Positions 26,176 through 35,846 of a stretch of DNA of 64,000 nt are shown here, in pieces. Under the pieces are notes generated by a model, which did no database searches, had not been told where the DNA came from, and saw only the letters and a list, made by a program, of their open reading frames with translations. The stretch's first letter is position 1; every line of letters begins with the position of its first letter. Position numbers and translations under genes: made by a program. Source of the stretch: Marivita sp030148515 (GTDB lineage Bacteria > Pseudomonadota > Alphaproteobacteria > Rhodobacterales > Rhodobacteraceae); assembly GCF_048006345.1 (NCBI RefSeq), contig NZ_CP180351.1, positions 372,001 to 436,000 of the forward strand, given 5' to 3'.

Positions 26176-26871
26176 TTAAAGCGCGCTCCCTTCAGGTGGC
26201 GTGGCCGGATGTGGATTGGAAAAGGGCGTCGGACCCAGACCCTCGGCACGTATGGCCGCCAGTGCAGAGTCGCGCATCTCGATCCTCTGGGCAAGGGCGT
26301 GCAGATTGGGCCAACGGGCAAGGTCGAACCAGCCTCGATCCGCCGCCACAGGGTATAGCGCGGGCCAACGCAGAAGAACCGCAAGGTAAAGGTCACTGAT
26401 GGTTGGGCTGCGTTCCGTGCAGGGATAAAGCCGGTTCAGGATGTCGAAATGGGTGGTCAGCGATGTTTGGATCTGTTGGCTGGCCATGGCCTGCTGATCC
26501 GGATCGGGGCCTGCAACCAAGTGCGGATAGAACAGGTTGCGCATCTCGGCATGAACACTGTTCGACAGAAAGAACAACCAGCTCAGAAACGATCCCCGGG
26601 CCGGATCGGTGGCTTCGGGTGACAGATGCACCGCGTCACGGTGACGGTCGGCAAGCCAAAGGCAGATCGCGGCGGTCTCGAACATCGGTCCATCCGGCGT
26701 TTCCAGCGCCGGAATGCGGCCCACCGGGTTGACGCGCCTGTAGTCTGCGCCGCGTTGTGCCGACACGCTGCGGTCCACAAGTGCCGTGCGGTAGGGCAGG
26801 CGCAATTCCTCCAGCACCAGTCGGACGACCAGCGAGGCGTTGTCGGGGGCGTAATGCAGCACATAGCTCAT
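26176..26871 (-). CDS. Glutathione S-transferase family protein
   Basis: A 231-residue protein with an N-terminal thioredoxin-like domain (YVLHYAPDNASLVVRLVLEEL, VNPVGRIPALETPDGPMFETAAICLWLAD, the latter holding the cis-Pro and ES/ET glutathione contacts) and a helical C-terminal domain. I chose the ATG at 26871; upstream codons give an unrelated tail. Substrate unknown. It is immediately upstream of sdaA. Confidence 0.85.
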   Translation of the reverse strand: MSYVLHYAPDNASLVVRLVLEELRLPYRTALVDRSVSAQRGADYRRVNPVGRIPALETPDGPMFETAAICLWLADRHRDAVHLSPEATDPARGSFLSWLFFLSNSVHAEMRNLFYPHLVAGPDPDQQAMASQQIQTSLTTHFDILNRLYPCTERSPTISDLYLAVLLRWPALYPVAADRGWFDLARWPNLHALAQRIEMRDSALAAIRAEGLGPTPFSNPHPATPPEGSAL

Positions 26872-27029
26872 GCTCCGGGATGTAGCGCAGTCAGCGCAGG
26901 ACGCACGCTGCGAAAGCGGCGCGTCACGGTGAAAAAACGATGCGCTTAACCCCGTCTTTACCCGCAAGGGCGTAGGCCTTGGCACATATGCTGCAAGGGA
27001 CCAGCTGACTTGATGCGAAAGGACTGCTG

Positions 27030-27206
27030 ATGACACTTTATCTGAACCGACTTGCCTGGTTTGCCGCCTTGCTCACGATCATCGCCTGGGCATTTATGCC
27101 GCGCATGGCGATGGCCTATCCGGTCATGTTTCCCAAGGTTCCCGAAATTGACTCTCTGCCGCTGCCGCCGATGCCGTCCACCAATCTGGCGGAACAGGAT
27201 CGTTAA
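27030..27206 (+). CDS. Small exported or membrane-anchored protein, 58 residues
   Basis: The frame starts ATG at 27030 with AAAGGA seven bases upstream and ends TAA at 27204. It encodes a hydrophobic N-terminus (LAWFAALLTIIAWAFMP) and a short Pro-rich tail (FPKVPEIDSLPLPPMPS). The clear ribosome site, the coherent signal-like helix and its own 130-base downstream gap argue for a real small gene. I recognise no family. Confidence 0.6.
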   Translation: MTLYLNRLAWFAALLTIIAWAFMPRMAMAYPVMFPKVPEIDSLPLPPMPSTNLAEQDR

Positions 27207-27338
27207 TTCGGTGCTCGGCTCTCTTGCGGGCCGCGCGGTGATCTTGAGCGGGATGTCCTCAACGCCCATGTGAATTCGGTCTCGCCCCGCGCTGCGCGAC
27301 GTCCTATAAGATCCATAGGACTGCCCAAGGAGCCCCGC

Positions 27339-28121
27339 ATGACCGGAGAATTGTCGCCCATCGACAAAGCCAAGTTTGTCGCTGCCAAGCAAGCGGCCGA
27401 CATGGTCGAGGACGGCATGCGCGTTGGGCTTGGCACCGGGTCGACCGCCGCGTGGCTGGTGCGCCATCTGGGCGACCGGGTGCGCGACGAAGGTCTGCGC
27501 ATCAAGGGTGTGCCGACCTCGCTGCGCACGGCGCAACTGGCCCGCCAGGTCGGGATCGAGGTGATCACGCTGGATCAAGCGGGCACGCTCAACATCACCA
27601 TCGACGGGGCCGACGAATTCGACGGCAATCTCAACCTGATCAAGGGGGGTGGCGGGGCGCTGCTGCACGAAAAGATTGTGGCCGCGGCCAGCGAAGAGGT
27701 CGTTGTCATCGCGGACGCCGCCAAGGAAGTGGGCACGCTGGGCGCGTTCCCGCTGCCGATCGAAGTGATCCCGTTCGGCTGGACCACAACGCAGATGCTT
27801 GTCGAAGAACTGCTGGTCTCGGCGGACGTGATGGGGCGTCGCATCACCCTGCGCATGAACAATGGAAAGCCCTTCGTCACCGATGAAGGCAACCACATCC
27901 TTGATCTGCACCTGAGCCGCATCGGCAATGCCCGCCAATTGGCCATGGCGCTGAACCAGATGCCAGGGGTGGTCGAAAACGGGCTGTTTGTCGATCTCTG
28001 CGACAAGGTCATCATCGGCTACAGCGATGGCCGCGTCGAAACCCGCGACATCAACGAAGGCACAGTGAGCCAGGATCGCATCGATTTGGTCGAGAACGAC
28101 AACCTGTTTTCCGATATCTGA
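27339..28121 (+). CDS. rpiA: Ribose-5-phosphate isomerase A
   Basis: A 260-residue enzyme of the pentose phosphate pathway interconverting ribose-5-phosphate and ribulose-5-phosphate. Motifs: VGLGTGSTAAWLV near the N-terminus, TIDGADEFDGNLNLIKGGGGALLHEKIVA in the middle (catalytic Asp, Lys and Glu). The ATG at 27339 has AAGGAG upstream. The C-terminal tail is slightly long, as usual in Rhodobacterales. Confidence 0.95.
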   Translation: MTGELSPIDKAKFVAAKQAADMVEDGMRVGLGTGSTAAWLVRHLGDRVRDEGLRIKGVPTSLRTAQLARQVGIEVITLDQAGTLNITIDGADEFDGNLNLIKGGGGALLHEKIVAAASEEVVVIADAAKEVGTLGAFPLPIEVIPFGWTTTQMLVEELLVSADVMGRRITLRMNNGKPFVTDEGNHILDLHLSRIGNARQLAMALNQMPGVVENGLFVDLCDKVIIGYSDGRVETRDINEGTVSQDRIDLVENDNLFSDI

Positions 28122-28250
28122 GCGCAGGCAGCCTTCCGGAACACGTCTGCGTCAGCACAGCCCGATAAAGCCGGATTTCCGGGGCCTCGCTTCTGGCCAT
28201 CCGCGTCGCCATATGAAATATCTTTGCGCGACCATGAGAAGGAGCCCACC

Positions 28251-29690
28251 ATGAGCACATTCGACTACGATCTTTTTGTGATTGGTGGTGGCTCTGGTGG
28301 TGTGCGCGCGGCGCGGGTTGCTGCGGGCGAGGCGGGAGCCAAGGTGGCACTCGCCGAAGAAGACCGTTACGGCGGCACCTGCGTGATCCGGGGCTGTGTT
28401 CCCAAGAAGCTGATGGTGTTCGCCAGTGGCTATGGCGGCATGGTCGAGGAAGCCACGCATTACGGCTGGGACATGCTGAACCGGGGCTTTGACTGGCAGA
28501 CCTTCTCGGGACATCTGAACAAAGAGCTGGACCGGCTTGAAGGGGTGTATCGCAAACTCCTCGCCGGGTCTGGTGTGACCACCTACGATGCCCGCGCGCG
28601 ATTGAAAGACCCGCATACGGTCGAGCTGTCGACGGGCGAGACGTTCACTGCCAAGCACATTCTTGTCGCCACAGGCGGGCGTCCAGTGCGTCCCGACCTG
28701 CCCAACGCGCATCTTGGGATCGTGTCGGATGACATCTTCCACCTCGAACAGCTGCCCAAATCAATTCTGATCATCGGCGGCGGCTACATCGCCTGCGAAT
28801 TCGCCTGCATCCTTGCGGGTCTCGGCGTGGAGGTGACGCAGTATTATCGCGGCGCGCAAATCCTGCGCGGATTTGACGACGAGGCGCGCGGCCTGATCGC
28901 GGAATCCATGCGCGAATTGGGCGTTGATCTGCACACAGGCACCAACATTGTCGAAATGGACTGCTATCGCGGCGAAGAAGACGACGGCATGGATGCCCCT
29001 GTCGAAGCGACGCAATACGCGATGCCCGTGAACGACGCGCCGCAGGAAGGTCCTCTCAAGGTCAAATCGACCAACGGAAAGATTAAGGTGTTCGATCAGG
29101 TGCTGTTCGCCACCGGACGCCGCCCCAACAGCGACGACATGGGCCTCGAAGAGGTTGGCGTGACATTGGGCCGGGGCGGCGCTGTCGAAGTCGACGAATA
29201 CAGCCAGACCAAGGTGCCCTCGATCTATGCCATCGGGGATGTCACAGACCGGGTGAACCTGACGCCCGTTGCGATCCGTGAGGGCATGGCCTTTGTTGAA
29301 ACCGTGTTCAACGGCAACCCGACCAAGGTGGATCACGACCTGATCCCGTCAGCGGTGTTCACCCAGCCTGAACTGGGCACGGTGGGCCTGACCGAAGAAC
29401 AGGCGCGCGACCGCGAGCCGATTGAAGTCTATTGCGCATCGTTCCGCCCGATGCAGTCCGCCTTTGCCGATAAACCCGGTCGGGTGCTGATGAAACTCAT
29501 CGTCAGTCAGGAAAGCCGCAAGGTTTTGGGCTGTCACATCGTCGCGCCCGGCGCGGGCGAGATGATCCAGTTGGCGGGTATCGCGATCAAGATGGGTGCC
29601 ACAAAAGAGGATTTCGACCGCACGGTTGCGGTTCACCCGACGATGTCCGAAGAGATTGTCACCATGCGCAAACCGACGCGCACGGCTTGA
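28251..29690 (+). CDS. gor: Glutathione-disulfide reductase
   Basis: A 479-residue FAD-dependent disulfide reductase. FAD fold IGGGSGGVRAARVAA, redox pair GGTCVIRGC (C44, C49), NADPH fold IIGGGYIACEFACILAG, and the C-terminal VAVHPTMSEE with the catalytic His. Compared with E. coli Gor the segment around residues 240-270 carries a 25-residue acidic insertion (RGEEDDGMDAPVEATQ). It keeps glutathione reduced using NADPH. Start ATG at 28251, preceded by AGAAGGAG. Confidence 0.9.
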   Translation: MSTFDYDLFVIGGGSGGVRAARVAAGEAGAKVALAEEDRYGGTCVIRGCVPKKLMVFASGYGGMVEEATHYGWDMLNRGFDWQTFSGHLNKELDRLEGVYRKLLAGSGVTTYDARARLKDPHTVELSTGETFTAKHILVATGGRPVRPDLPNAHLGIVSDDIFHLEQLPKSILIIGGGYIACEFACILAGLGVEVTQYYRGAQILRGFDDEARGLIAESMRELGVDLHTGTNIVEMDCYRGEEDDGMDAPVEATQYAMPVNDAPQEGPLKVKSTNGKIKVFDQVLFATGRRPNSDDMGLEEVGVTLGRGGAVEVDEYSQTKVPSIYAIGDVTDRVNLTPVAIREGMAFVETVFNGNPTKVDHDLIPSAVFTQPELGTVGLTEEQARDREPIEVYCASFRPMQSAFADKPGRVLMKLIVSQESRKVLGCHIVAPGAGEMIQLAGIAIKMGATKEDFDRTVAVHPTMSEEIVTMRKPTRTA

Positions 29691-29761
29691 ATTTCCAAGC
29701 TTTGCCCACAGGTAAGAACGTGACATGAAAGACCGAATGTTCCGAGAGGGGAAAAGACCAG

Positions 29762-30931
29762 ATGGCAGGTAACAGTGGCGGCCCGTGGGGCGGCGGCGGT
29801 AACAACGGTGGAAACCGTGGCGACGATCGCCCGCGCGGCGGCAACAATGGCGGTGGCCGGAGGCCCGGTGACGACAATCAACCGCAGATACCCGAAATCG
29901 ACGAGCTGATGAAAAAAGGCCAAGAGCGCTTGCGCGTTCTGATGGGAGGTCGCGGCGGTGGCGGCGGGGTCAATGGCTCTGGCGGCGGCGGTGGCGGCGA
30001 CGGGTTCAAATTGACCCGTGGTACCATTGGCCTGGGTGTTGTCGGCGCAATCGCCCTCTGGGCCATGGCCAGCTTCTACACCGTGCGCCCAGAAGAACAG
30101 TCCGTCGAACTGTTCCTTGGCGAATACTATGCCACCGGCAATCCGGGTCTGAACTTTGCGCCCTGGCCGGTCGTGACCGCCGAGGTCATTCCGGTGACCC
30201 GTGAACAGACCGAAGACATCGGTGTCGGTGGCCGTGGCTCGGATGCGGGCCTGATGCTCACAGGCGACGAAAACATCGTCGATATCGACTTCCAGGTGGT
30301 CTGGAACATCAATGACCCGGCGAAATACCTCTTCAACCTTCGTGACCCGCGCCCGACGATCCGCGCGGTGAGTGAATCCGCGATGCGCGAGATCATCGCG
30401 CAATCCGATCTGGCACCGATCCTCAACCGCGACCGTGGGTCGATTGCAGCCCGTCTGCAGGAGCTCATTCAGTCGACACTCGACAGCTATGACAGCGGCG
30501 TGACCATCATCCGCGTCAACTTCGACAAGGCTGACCCGCCCGAACCGGTGATCGCGGCCTTCCGCGACGTTCAGGCGGCCGAACAGGAACGTGACCGTCT
30601 GCGCAACGTGGCCGACGCCTATGCCAACCGGGTGCTCGCCGAAGCACGCGGTGAAGCGGCACAGGTTCTCGAACAGGCCGAGGCTTACCGCGCCCGCGTT
30701 GTGAACGAAGCCGAAGGTGAGGCAAGCCGTTTCCTTGCCGTTCTGGGTGAATACCGCAACGCGCCTGAAGTGACGCGAAAGCGTCTGTATCTTGAAACCA
30801 TGGAAGAGGTGCTTGGCCGCGTGGACAAGATCATTCTGGACGAAAACAGTGACGGAAGCAGCAACGGTGTTGTGCCGTATCTGCCGCTCAATGAACTGCG
30901 CCGCAACACGACAAGCGGAGGGTCGAACTGA
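29762..30931 (+). CDS. hflK: FtsH protease modulator HflK
   Basis: A 389-residue SPFH protein. The first 80 residues are Gly/Asn/Arg-rich and disordered; one membrane helix follows (IGLGVVGAIALWAMASFYTV), then the periplasmic SPFH domain and a long helix with AEQERDRLRNVADAYANRVLAEARGEA. HflK and HflC form a complex that regulates FtsH. Its stop overlaps the hflC start by one base (TGATG). Confidence 0.93.
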   Translation: MAGNSGGPWGGGGNNGGNRGDDRPRGGNNGGGRRPGDDNQPQIPEIDELMKKGQERLRVLMGGRGGGGGVNGSGGGGGGDGFKLTRGTIGLGVVGAIALWAMASFYTVRPEEQSVELFLGEYYATGNPGLNFAPWPVVTAEVIPVTREQTEDIGVGGRGSDAGLMLTGDENIVDIDFQVVWNINDPAKYLFNLRDPRPTIRAVSESAMREIIAQSDLAPILNRDRGSIAARLQELIQSTLDSYDSGVTIIRVNFDKADPPEPVIAAFRDVQAAEQERDRLRNVADAYANRVLAEARGEAAQVLEQAEAYRARVVNEAEGEASRFLAVLGEYRNAPEVTRKRLYLETMEEVLGRVDKIILDENSDGSSNGVVPYLPLNELRRNTTSGGSN

Positions 30932-31926
30932 TGCGTAAGACAACGTACCTCTTGCCGGTTGTGGTTCTGATCATCGCCGGTCTCCTGTCCTCGGTCTTTA
31001 TCGTTGACGAACGCGAAAAGGCGTTGGTCCTGCAGTTCGGCCGTGTCGTTGATGTCAAGGAAGAGCCGGGTCTCGCGTTCAAGATCCCGCTCATTCAGGA
31101 AGTCGTGCGCTATGACGACCGCATCCTGAGCCGTGACATCGACCCGCTTGAAATCACACCCTCGGATGACCGTCGTCTGGTCGTCGACGCCTTTGCGCGC
31201 TACCGGATCGTCGATGTGAACCAGTTCCGTCAGGCCGTGGGTGTCGGCGGCATTCCGGCCGCTGAAAGCCGCCTTGATTCGATCCTGCGATCGACCACGC
31301 GGGAAATCCTCGGTTCGGTGTCGTCGAACGACATTCTGAGCGTTGACCGGGCGGCCCTGATGCTGCGGATTCGCAACTCGGCCATCACATCCGCCGAAGC
31401 GCTCGGGATCGAGATCATTGACGTGCGTCTCAAGCGCACCGATCTGCCGACCGAAAACCTGGACGCGACCTTTGACCGGATGCGGGCGGAACGCGAACGC
31501 GAAGCAACCGATGAACGGGCCCGTGGTAACGAAGCCGCGCAACGTATTCGGGCGCAAGCGGACCGTACCGTGGTCGAACTGGTGTCTGACGCCAGCCGTC
31601 AGGCCGAGATCATTCGCGGTGAAGCGGATGCGCGCCGGAACAACATCTTTGCGACCGCCTTTAGTCAAGACGCTGAATTCTTTGAGTTCTACCGCTCTTT
31701 GACCGCCTACCAGCGGGCACTGCAGGGTGACAACTCGACCTTCGTCATGTCCCCCGACAGCGAGTTCTTCAACTACCTGAAGTCCGCAGACGGTCTTGGC
31801 GGTGGCATCTCGGCAGCAGACGCGGCCCGGATCGCAATTCCGTCTGCGCCGGCGGGGGAAAGCACGGCTGTTCAGCCCGAGGCTGCACCGACCTCTGCGG
31901 ATACCGGTACCGGAGCCGGCAATTGA
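30931..31926 (+). CDS. hflC: FtsH protease modulator HflC
   Basis: A 331-residue SPFH protein with N-terminal membrane anchor (YLLPVVVLIIAGLLSSVFIV), the VDEREKALVLQFGRVV strand and a coiled region (RAEREREATDERARGNEAAQRIRAQAD). The tail of about 35 residues is Ala/Pro-rich. Forms the HflKC cage with the preceding gene product. Confidence 0.93.
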   Translation: MRKTTYLLPVVVLIIAGLLSSVFIVDEREKALVLQFGRVVDVKEEPGLAFKIPLIQEVVRYDDRILSRDIDPLEITPSDDRRLVVDAFARYRIVDVNQFRQAVGVGGIPAAESRLDSILRSTTREILGSVSSNDILSVDRAALMLRIRNSAITSAEALGIEIIDVRLKRTDLPTENLDATFDRMRAEREREATDERARGNEAAQRIRAQADRTVVELVSDASRQAEIIRGEADARRNNIFATAFSQDAEFFEFYRSLTAYQRALQGDNSTFVMSPDSEFFNYLKSADGLGGGISAADAARIAIPSAPAGESTAVQPEAAPTSADTGTGAGN

Positions 31927-32114
31927 CCCAGACGATCCTCACGGGGATTGCCATGGTGCTGATACTGGAGGGGCTGGCCTATGCGCTGGCCCCTTCGCTT
32001 ATCGAACGGATGCTCGAGGCGATGCGGGCCATGCCGTTGGAGATGCGCCGATTGGTCGGACTGTCCGCGCTTGCTGCGGGTGTCGCCATGTTATGGATTC
32101 TGCTCAGCTTTTGA
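31923..32114 (+). CDS. DUF2065 small membrane protein
   Basis: A 63-residue protein with two helices (ILTGIAMVLILEGLAYALAPSL and LVGLSALAAGVAMLWILLSF) around MLEAMRAMPLEMRRL, the DUF2065 (YjeT) pattern. It starts at TTG 31923, overlapping the hflC stop, so it is coupled to hflC. YjeT follows hflKC in other bacteria too. Function unknown. Confidence 0.85.
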   Translation: MTQTILTGIAMVLILEGLAYALAPSLIERMLEAMRAMPLEMRRLVGLSALAAGVAMLWILLSF

Positions 32115-32265
32115 ACCGAGCGACTTGCATGCGTCACGTCACGATCAAGTCACATCCGCTTGAACCGTCGCTTTCCTGATTGCGTGTTGCGCAAGCGCAC
32201 CTACATTAATCGCATGACAGGCAGGTGCGCGGTCGCGCCCCGCACCAAAGACGAAGGAGTTTCCC

Positions 32266-33735
32266 TTGACCTCACAGGCAAAAACCATCCAACGAGATCA
32301 GAGCGCGCCAACGCGCATGTTCTGGCTGACCTCGTTGTCCATGATCCTCATCGTCGCGCAGTCGCTGATGGGTCATGCGCAGGAAAGCTTTGCAAACCTC
32401 GCCGAAAAGATCAGCCCGGCTGTGGTGAACATCACGACATCAACCACCGTGGCTGGCCGTACAGGTCCGCAGGGCATCGTGCCCGAGGGCTCTCCGTTCG
32501 AGGACTTCTTCCGCGAATTCCAGGACCGCAACGGTCAGGGTGACCGCCCGCGCCGCTCTTCGGCTCTGGGTTCGGGCTTCGTGATCTCGGAAGACGGGTT
32601 TATCGTCACCAACAACCACGTGATCGAAGGTGCCGATAAAATCCTGATCGAATTCTTCGAAGGGTTCGAGCTGCCCGCGACCCTCGTTGGCACCGACCCC
32701 AACACAGACATCGCGCTGCTCAAGGTGGAAAGCGAAACGCCGCTGAAATTCGTCAAGTTCGGCGACAGCGACACCGCCCGCGTCGGCGACTGGGTGATGG
32801 CGATGGGCAACCCGCTGGGACAGGGCTTCTCTGTTTCCGCAGGCATCGTGTCCGCCCGCAACCGTGCCCTAAGCGGCACCTATGACGACTACATCCAGAC
32901 CGACGCCGCCATCAACCGCGGCAACTCGGGTGGCCCGCTCTTCAACATGGCCGGTGACGTGATCGGTGTGAACACCGCGATCCTGTCACCCAATGGCGGC
33001 TCTATCGGGATCGGCTTCTCGATGGCGTCGAACGTTGTGACCCGCGTGGTCGACCAGCTCAAGGAATTCGGCGAAACCCGCCGCGGCTGGCTCGGTGTGC
33101 GCATTCAGGACGTGACCGACGACGTGGCCGAAGCGCTGGGTCTGGCCTCGGCCAAGGGTGCGCTGGTCTCTGACGTGCCGGAAGGCCCGGCCATGGATGC
33201 GGGCATGCAGGCCGGTGACGTGATCGTCAGCTTTGATGGCCGTGAAGTCGAAGACACTCGCGGCCTTGTCCGCCAGGTCGGCAACACCGAAGTGGGCAAG
33301 GCAGTCCGCGTTGTGGTGAACCGCGACGGCGCAACCCAGACACTTCTGGTGACACTGGGCCGCCGCGAGGAAGCTGAAAGCCCTGTTCCCGCATCGCAGC
33401 CTGGTCCGGATACAGAAGAAGTACCGGAATCGATGGAGCTGATGGGCCTCACGCTCAGCCCGCTGACGACCGAGATCCGCGAGCAGCTGGAACTGCCGGA
33501 AAGCGCCAAAGGTCTGGCGGTGATGGACGTGGATGAAAGCTCGGAAGCATTTGAAAAAGGTCTGCGGGCCGGTGACGTGATCACCGAAGCCGGTCAGGCT
33601 CAGGTGCTTGCGATCAGCGATCTGGAAGAGCGGATCGCAGAGGCCAAAGACGCCGGGCGCAAGTCGATCCTGCTGCTGGTTCGCCGTGCCGGGGATCCGC
33701 GCTTCGTTGCGCTGAACATCGCATCTGACGAATAA
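32266..33735 (+). CDS. degP: Do-family serine endoprotease (DegP/MucD)
   Basis: A 489-residue periplasmic protease-chaperone. A signal or anchor helix at 18-38 (MFWLTSLSMILIVAQSLMGHAQ), trypsin-like domain with His118 (TNNHVI), Asp148 (DPNTDIALL) and Ser221 (RGNSGGPL), then two PDZ domains (about 265-360 and 395-480). Start TTG at 32266 preceded by AAGGAG. The position after hflKC fits envelope quality control. A strong terminator follows. Confidence 0.93.
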   Translation: MTSQAKTIQRDQSAPTRMFWLTSLSMILIVAQSLMGHAQESFANLAEKISPAVVNITTSTTVAGRTGPQGIVPEGSPFEDFFREFQDRNGQGDRPRRSSALGSGFVISEDGFIVTNNHVIEGADKILIEFFEGFELPATLVGTDPNTDIALLKVESETPLKFVKFGDSDTARVGDWVMAMGNPLGQGFSVSAGIVSARNRALSGTYDDYIQTDAAINRGNSGGPLFNMAGDVIGVNTAILSPNGGSIGIGFSMASNVVTRVVDQLKEFGETRRGWLGVRIQDVTDDVAEALGLASAKGALVSDVPEGPAMDAGMQAGDVIVSFDGREVEDTRGLVRQVGNTEVGKAVRVVVNRDGATQTLLVTLGRREEAESPVPASQPGPDTEEVPESMELMGLTLSPLTTEIREQLELPESAKGLAVMDVDESSEAFEKGLRAGDVITEAGQAQVLAISDLEERIAEAKDAGRKSILLLVRRAGDPRFVALNIASDE

Positions 33736-33755
33736 GCCAACCGACATCGAAACGG

Positions 33756-33784
33756 AAAGGGCGCCTCACCGGGCGCCCTTTTTG
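33756..33784 (+). terminator. Rho-independent terminator of degP
   Basis: AAAGGGCGCC (33756-33765) pairs with GGCGCCCTTT (33772-33781), loop TCACCG, then TTT. It follows the degP stop by 20 bases. Confidence 0.9.
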
Positions 33785-33807
33785 CGTGTACCATGCCGCA
33801 AGCGCGG

Positions 33808-33831
33808 GGTTTTTCCGTTAACGGAAAAACC
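33808..33831. repeat. Loopless palindrome with GTTAAC centre between degP and prpE
   Basis: A perfect 24-bp inverted repeat with arms GGTTTTTCCGTT/AACGGAAAAACC lies between the convergent degP and prpE genes. A decayed second member with GTCCGTCGACTC follows at 33834-33845. It shares the TTTCCG...CGGAAA word with the palindromes at 44976 and 59517. Confidence 0.85.
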
Positions 33832-33856
33832 GGGTCCGTCGACTCATCCGCCGCCC

Positions 33857-35749
33857 TTACCCCTTGGCGTAGCCCATGGCCTGCAGCGCCACCTTGATCT
33901 CGTCCAGAATGGCCGGATCGTCGATCGTCGCGGGCAGCTTGAACTCTTCGCTGTCGGCGATCTTGACCATCGTCGCCCGCAGGATCTTGCCTGATCGGGT
34001 CTTCGGCAGACGGTCCACCACGGCGCACAACTTGAACGCCGCCACCGGACCGATCTTGTCGCGCACCAGCTTCACACATTCCTTGGTGATCTCATCATGG
34101 GGCCGGTTCACACCCGTGGTCAGACAGACAAAGCCCATCGGCAACTGGCCCTTGAGCTCATCGCTGACCCCGATCACCGCACATTCGGCCACGTCCGGAT
34201 GCGCGGCCAGAACCTCTTCCATGCCGCCTGTGGACAGTCGGTGGCCCGCGACGTTGATCACGTCATCGGTGCGCGCCATGATGTAGAGGTATCCGTCCTC
34301 GTCGATCATGCCCGCATCACCGGTCTCGTAATAGCCGGGGAAGTGCGACAGGTAGGATTTACGGAACCGGTCCTCGGCATTCCAGAGCGTCGGCAACGTG
34401 CCGGGGGGCAGGGGCAGCTTGACCGCAATCGCACCCAGCTCGCCCGGTTTCATCGGGTGGCCCGCTTCGTCAAGGATCTGCACGTCGTATCCCGGCATTG
34501 GCACGGAAGGTGAGCCGATCTTGACAGGCAGCGCCTCGATCCCCGCTGGCATACCGGCGATGGTCCAGCCGGTTTCGGTCTGCCACCAATGGTCATAGAT
34601 CGGTTTGCCCGTGACGCGCTGCGCCCATTCGATGGTGTCCGGGTCCGCCCGCTCTCCAGCCAGATAGATCGCGCGCAGGCAAGAGATGTCGTATTTCTTG
34701 ACGAACTCGCCTTTCGGATCGTCCCGCTTCACCGCGCGGAAGGCGGTGGGGGCGGTGAAGAAGCTGCGCACCTTGTGATCGGAAATCACCCGCCAGAAGG
34801 TGCCCGCATCGGGCGTGCCCACCGGTTTGCCCTCGAACACGATGGTGGTGTTGCCGTGAACCAGCGGCGCGTAACAGATATAGCTGTGGCCCACGACCCA
34901 GCCCACATCCGACGCCGCCCAGAACGTGTCACCGGGATCGACATTGTAGATGTTCTTCATCGTCCAGTTCAGCGCCACAAGATGCCCGCCGGTGTGGCGG
35001 ATCACGCCTTTCGGCGCGCCTGTGGTGCCGGAGGTATAGAGGATATAGGCCGGATGGTTGCCCTCGACCGGCACACATTCGGCGGGTTCGACACCATATT
35101 GGAAGCCATGCCAGTCAAAGTCGCGGCCCTCTTCCAGATGCGCGACTTCCTGCTCGCGCTGGAAGATGACGGTGAAATCGGGCTTGTGCGTCGCAAGGTC
35201 GATGGCCCCGTCAAGCAGCGGCTTGTAATGCACCACGCGACCGGGCTCCAACCCGCAGGAGGCAGCGATGATCGCCTTGGGTTTCGCGTCGTCGATGCGG
35301 ACGGCGAGTTCGTTGGCGGCAAATCCGCCAAACACCACGGAATGGATCGCGCCGAGCCGCGCGCAGGCCAGCATCGCCTCTAGCGCCTCGGGGACCATCG
35401 GCATGTAGATGATGACGCGGTCGCCTTTCTCGATCCCCTTGGCGCGCAGCGCACCGGCCAGACGGGCCACGCGGTTGCGCAGTTCGGCGTAGGTGATCTT
35501 GTGCAGGGTGCCGGTGATCGGGCTGTCATGGATGATCGCGACCTGTCCGCCGCGCCCCGCTTCGACATGGCGGTCGACCGCGTTCCAGCAGGTGTTGGTC
35601 AGACCGTCGGCGAACCATTCGTAAAGATCGTTGCCCTTGTCAAAGAGCGCTTTGCTGGGTTTGCGGTCCCAGTCAATCGCCTCGGCGGCCTGCATCCAGA
35701 ACCCCTCGGGGTCGGATTTCCAGCCCTCGTACACCTCTTGGTAGCCCAT
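33857..35749 (-). CDS. prpE: Propionyl-CoA synthetase
   Basis: A 630-residue acyl-CoA synthetase. It begins YQEVYEGWKSDPEGFWMQAAEAIDWD as PrpE proteins do; AMP-binding motif YTSGTTGAPKG, ITHWWQTETGW-like YDHWWQTETGWTI, and the C-terminal lysine in LPKTRSGKILR that is usually acetylated to switch the enzyme off. It activates propionate to propionyl-CoA. The ATG at 35749 has AGGAGGAG upstream. Its 230-base upstream region contains repeated TTTGCAAA-like half-sites (35847-35957), suggesting acyl-CoA control. Confidence 0.9.
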   Translation of the reverse strand: MGYQEVYEGWKSDPEGFWMQAAEAIDWDRKPSKALFDKGNDLYEWFADGLTNTCWNAVDRHVEAGRGGQVAIIHDSPITGTLHKITYAELRNRVARLAGALRAKGIEKGDRVIIYMPMVPEALEAMLACARLGAIHSVVFGGFAANELAVRIDDAKPKAIIAASCGLEPGRVVHYKPLLDGAIDLATHKPDFTVIFQREQEVAHLEEGRDFDWHGFQYGVEPAECVPVEGNHPAYILYTSGTTGAPKGVIRHTGGHLVALNWTMKNIYNVDPGDTFWAASDVGWVVGHSYICYAPLVHGNTTIVFEGKPVGTPDAGTFWRVISDHKVRSFFTAPTAFRAVKRDDPKGEFVKKYDISCLRAIYLAGERADPDTIEWAQRVTGKPIYDHWWQTETGWTIAGMPAGIEALPVKIGSPSVPMPGYDVQILDEAGHPMKPGELGAIAVKLPLPPGTLPTLWNAEDRFRKSYLSHFPGYYETGDAGMIDEDGYLYIMARTDDVINVAGHRLSTGGMEEVLAAHPDVAECAVIGVSDELKGQLPMGFVCLTTGVNRPHDEITKECVKLVRDKIGPVAAFKLCAVVDRLPKTRSGKILRATMVKIADSEEFKLPATIDDPAILDEIKVALQAMGYAKG

Positions 35750-35846
35750 CCCGATCTCCTCCTGTGACGTGTTGGCATTGGGGTACGGCGCGCGGGCCGT
35801 TGCGGCAAGTCTTGCGATCCTCCGCGCGGCAGAAGGCCGCAAAAAC

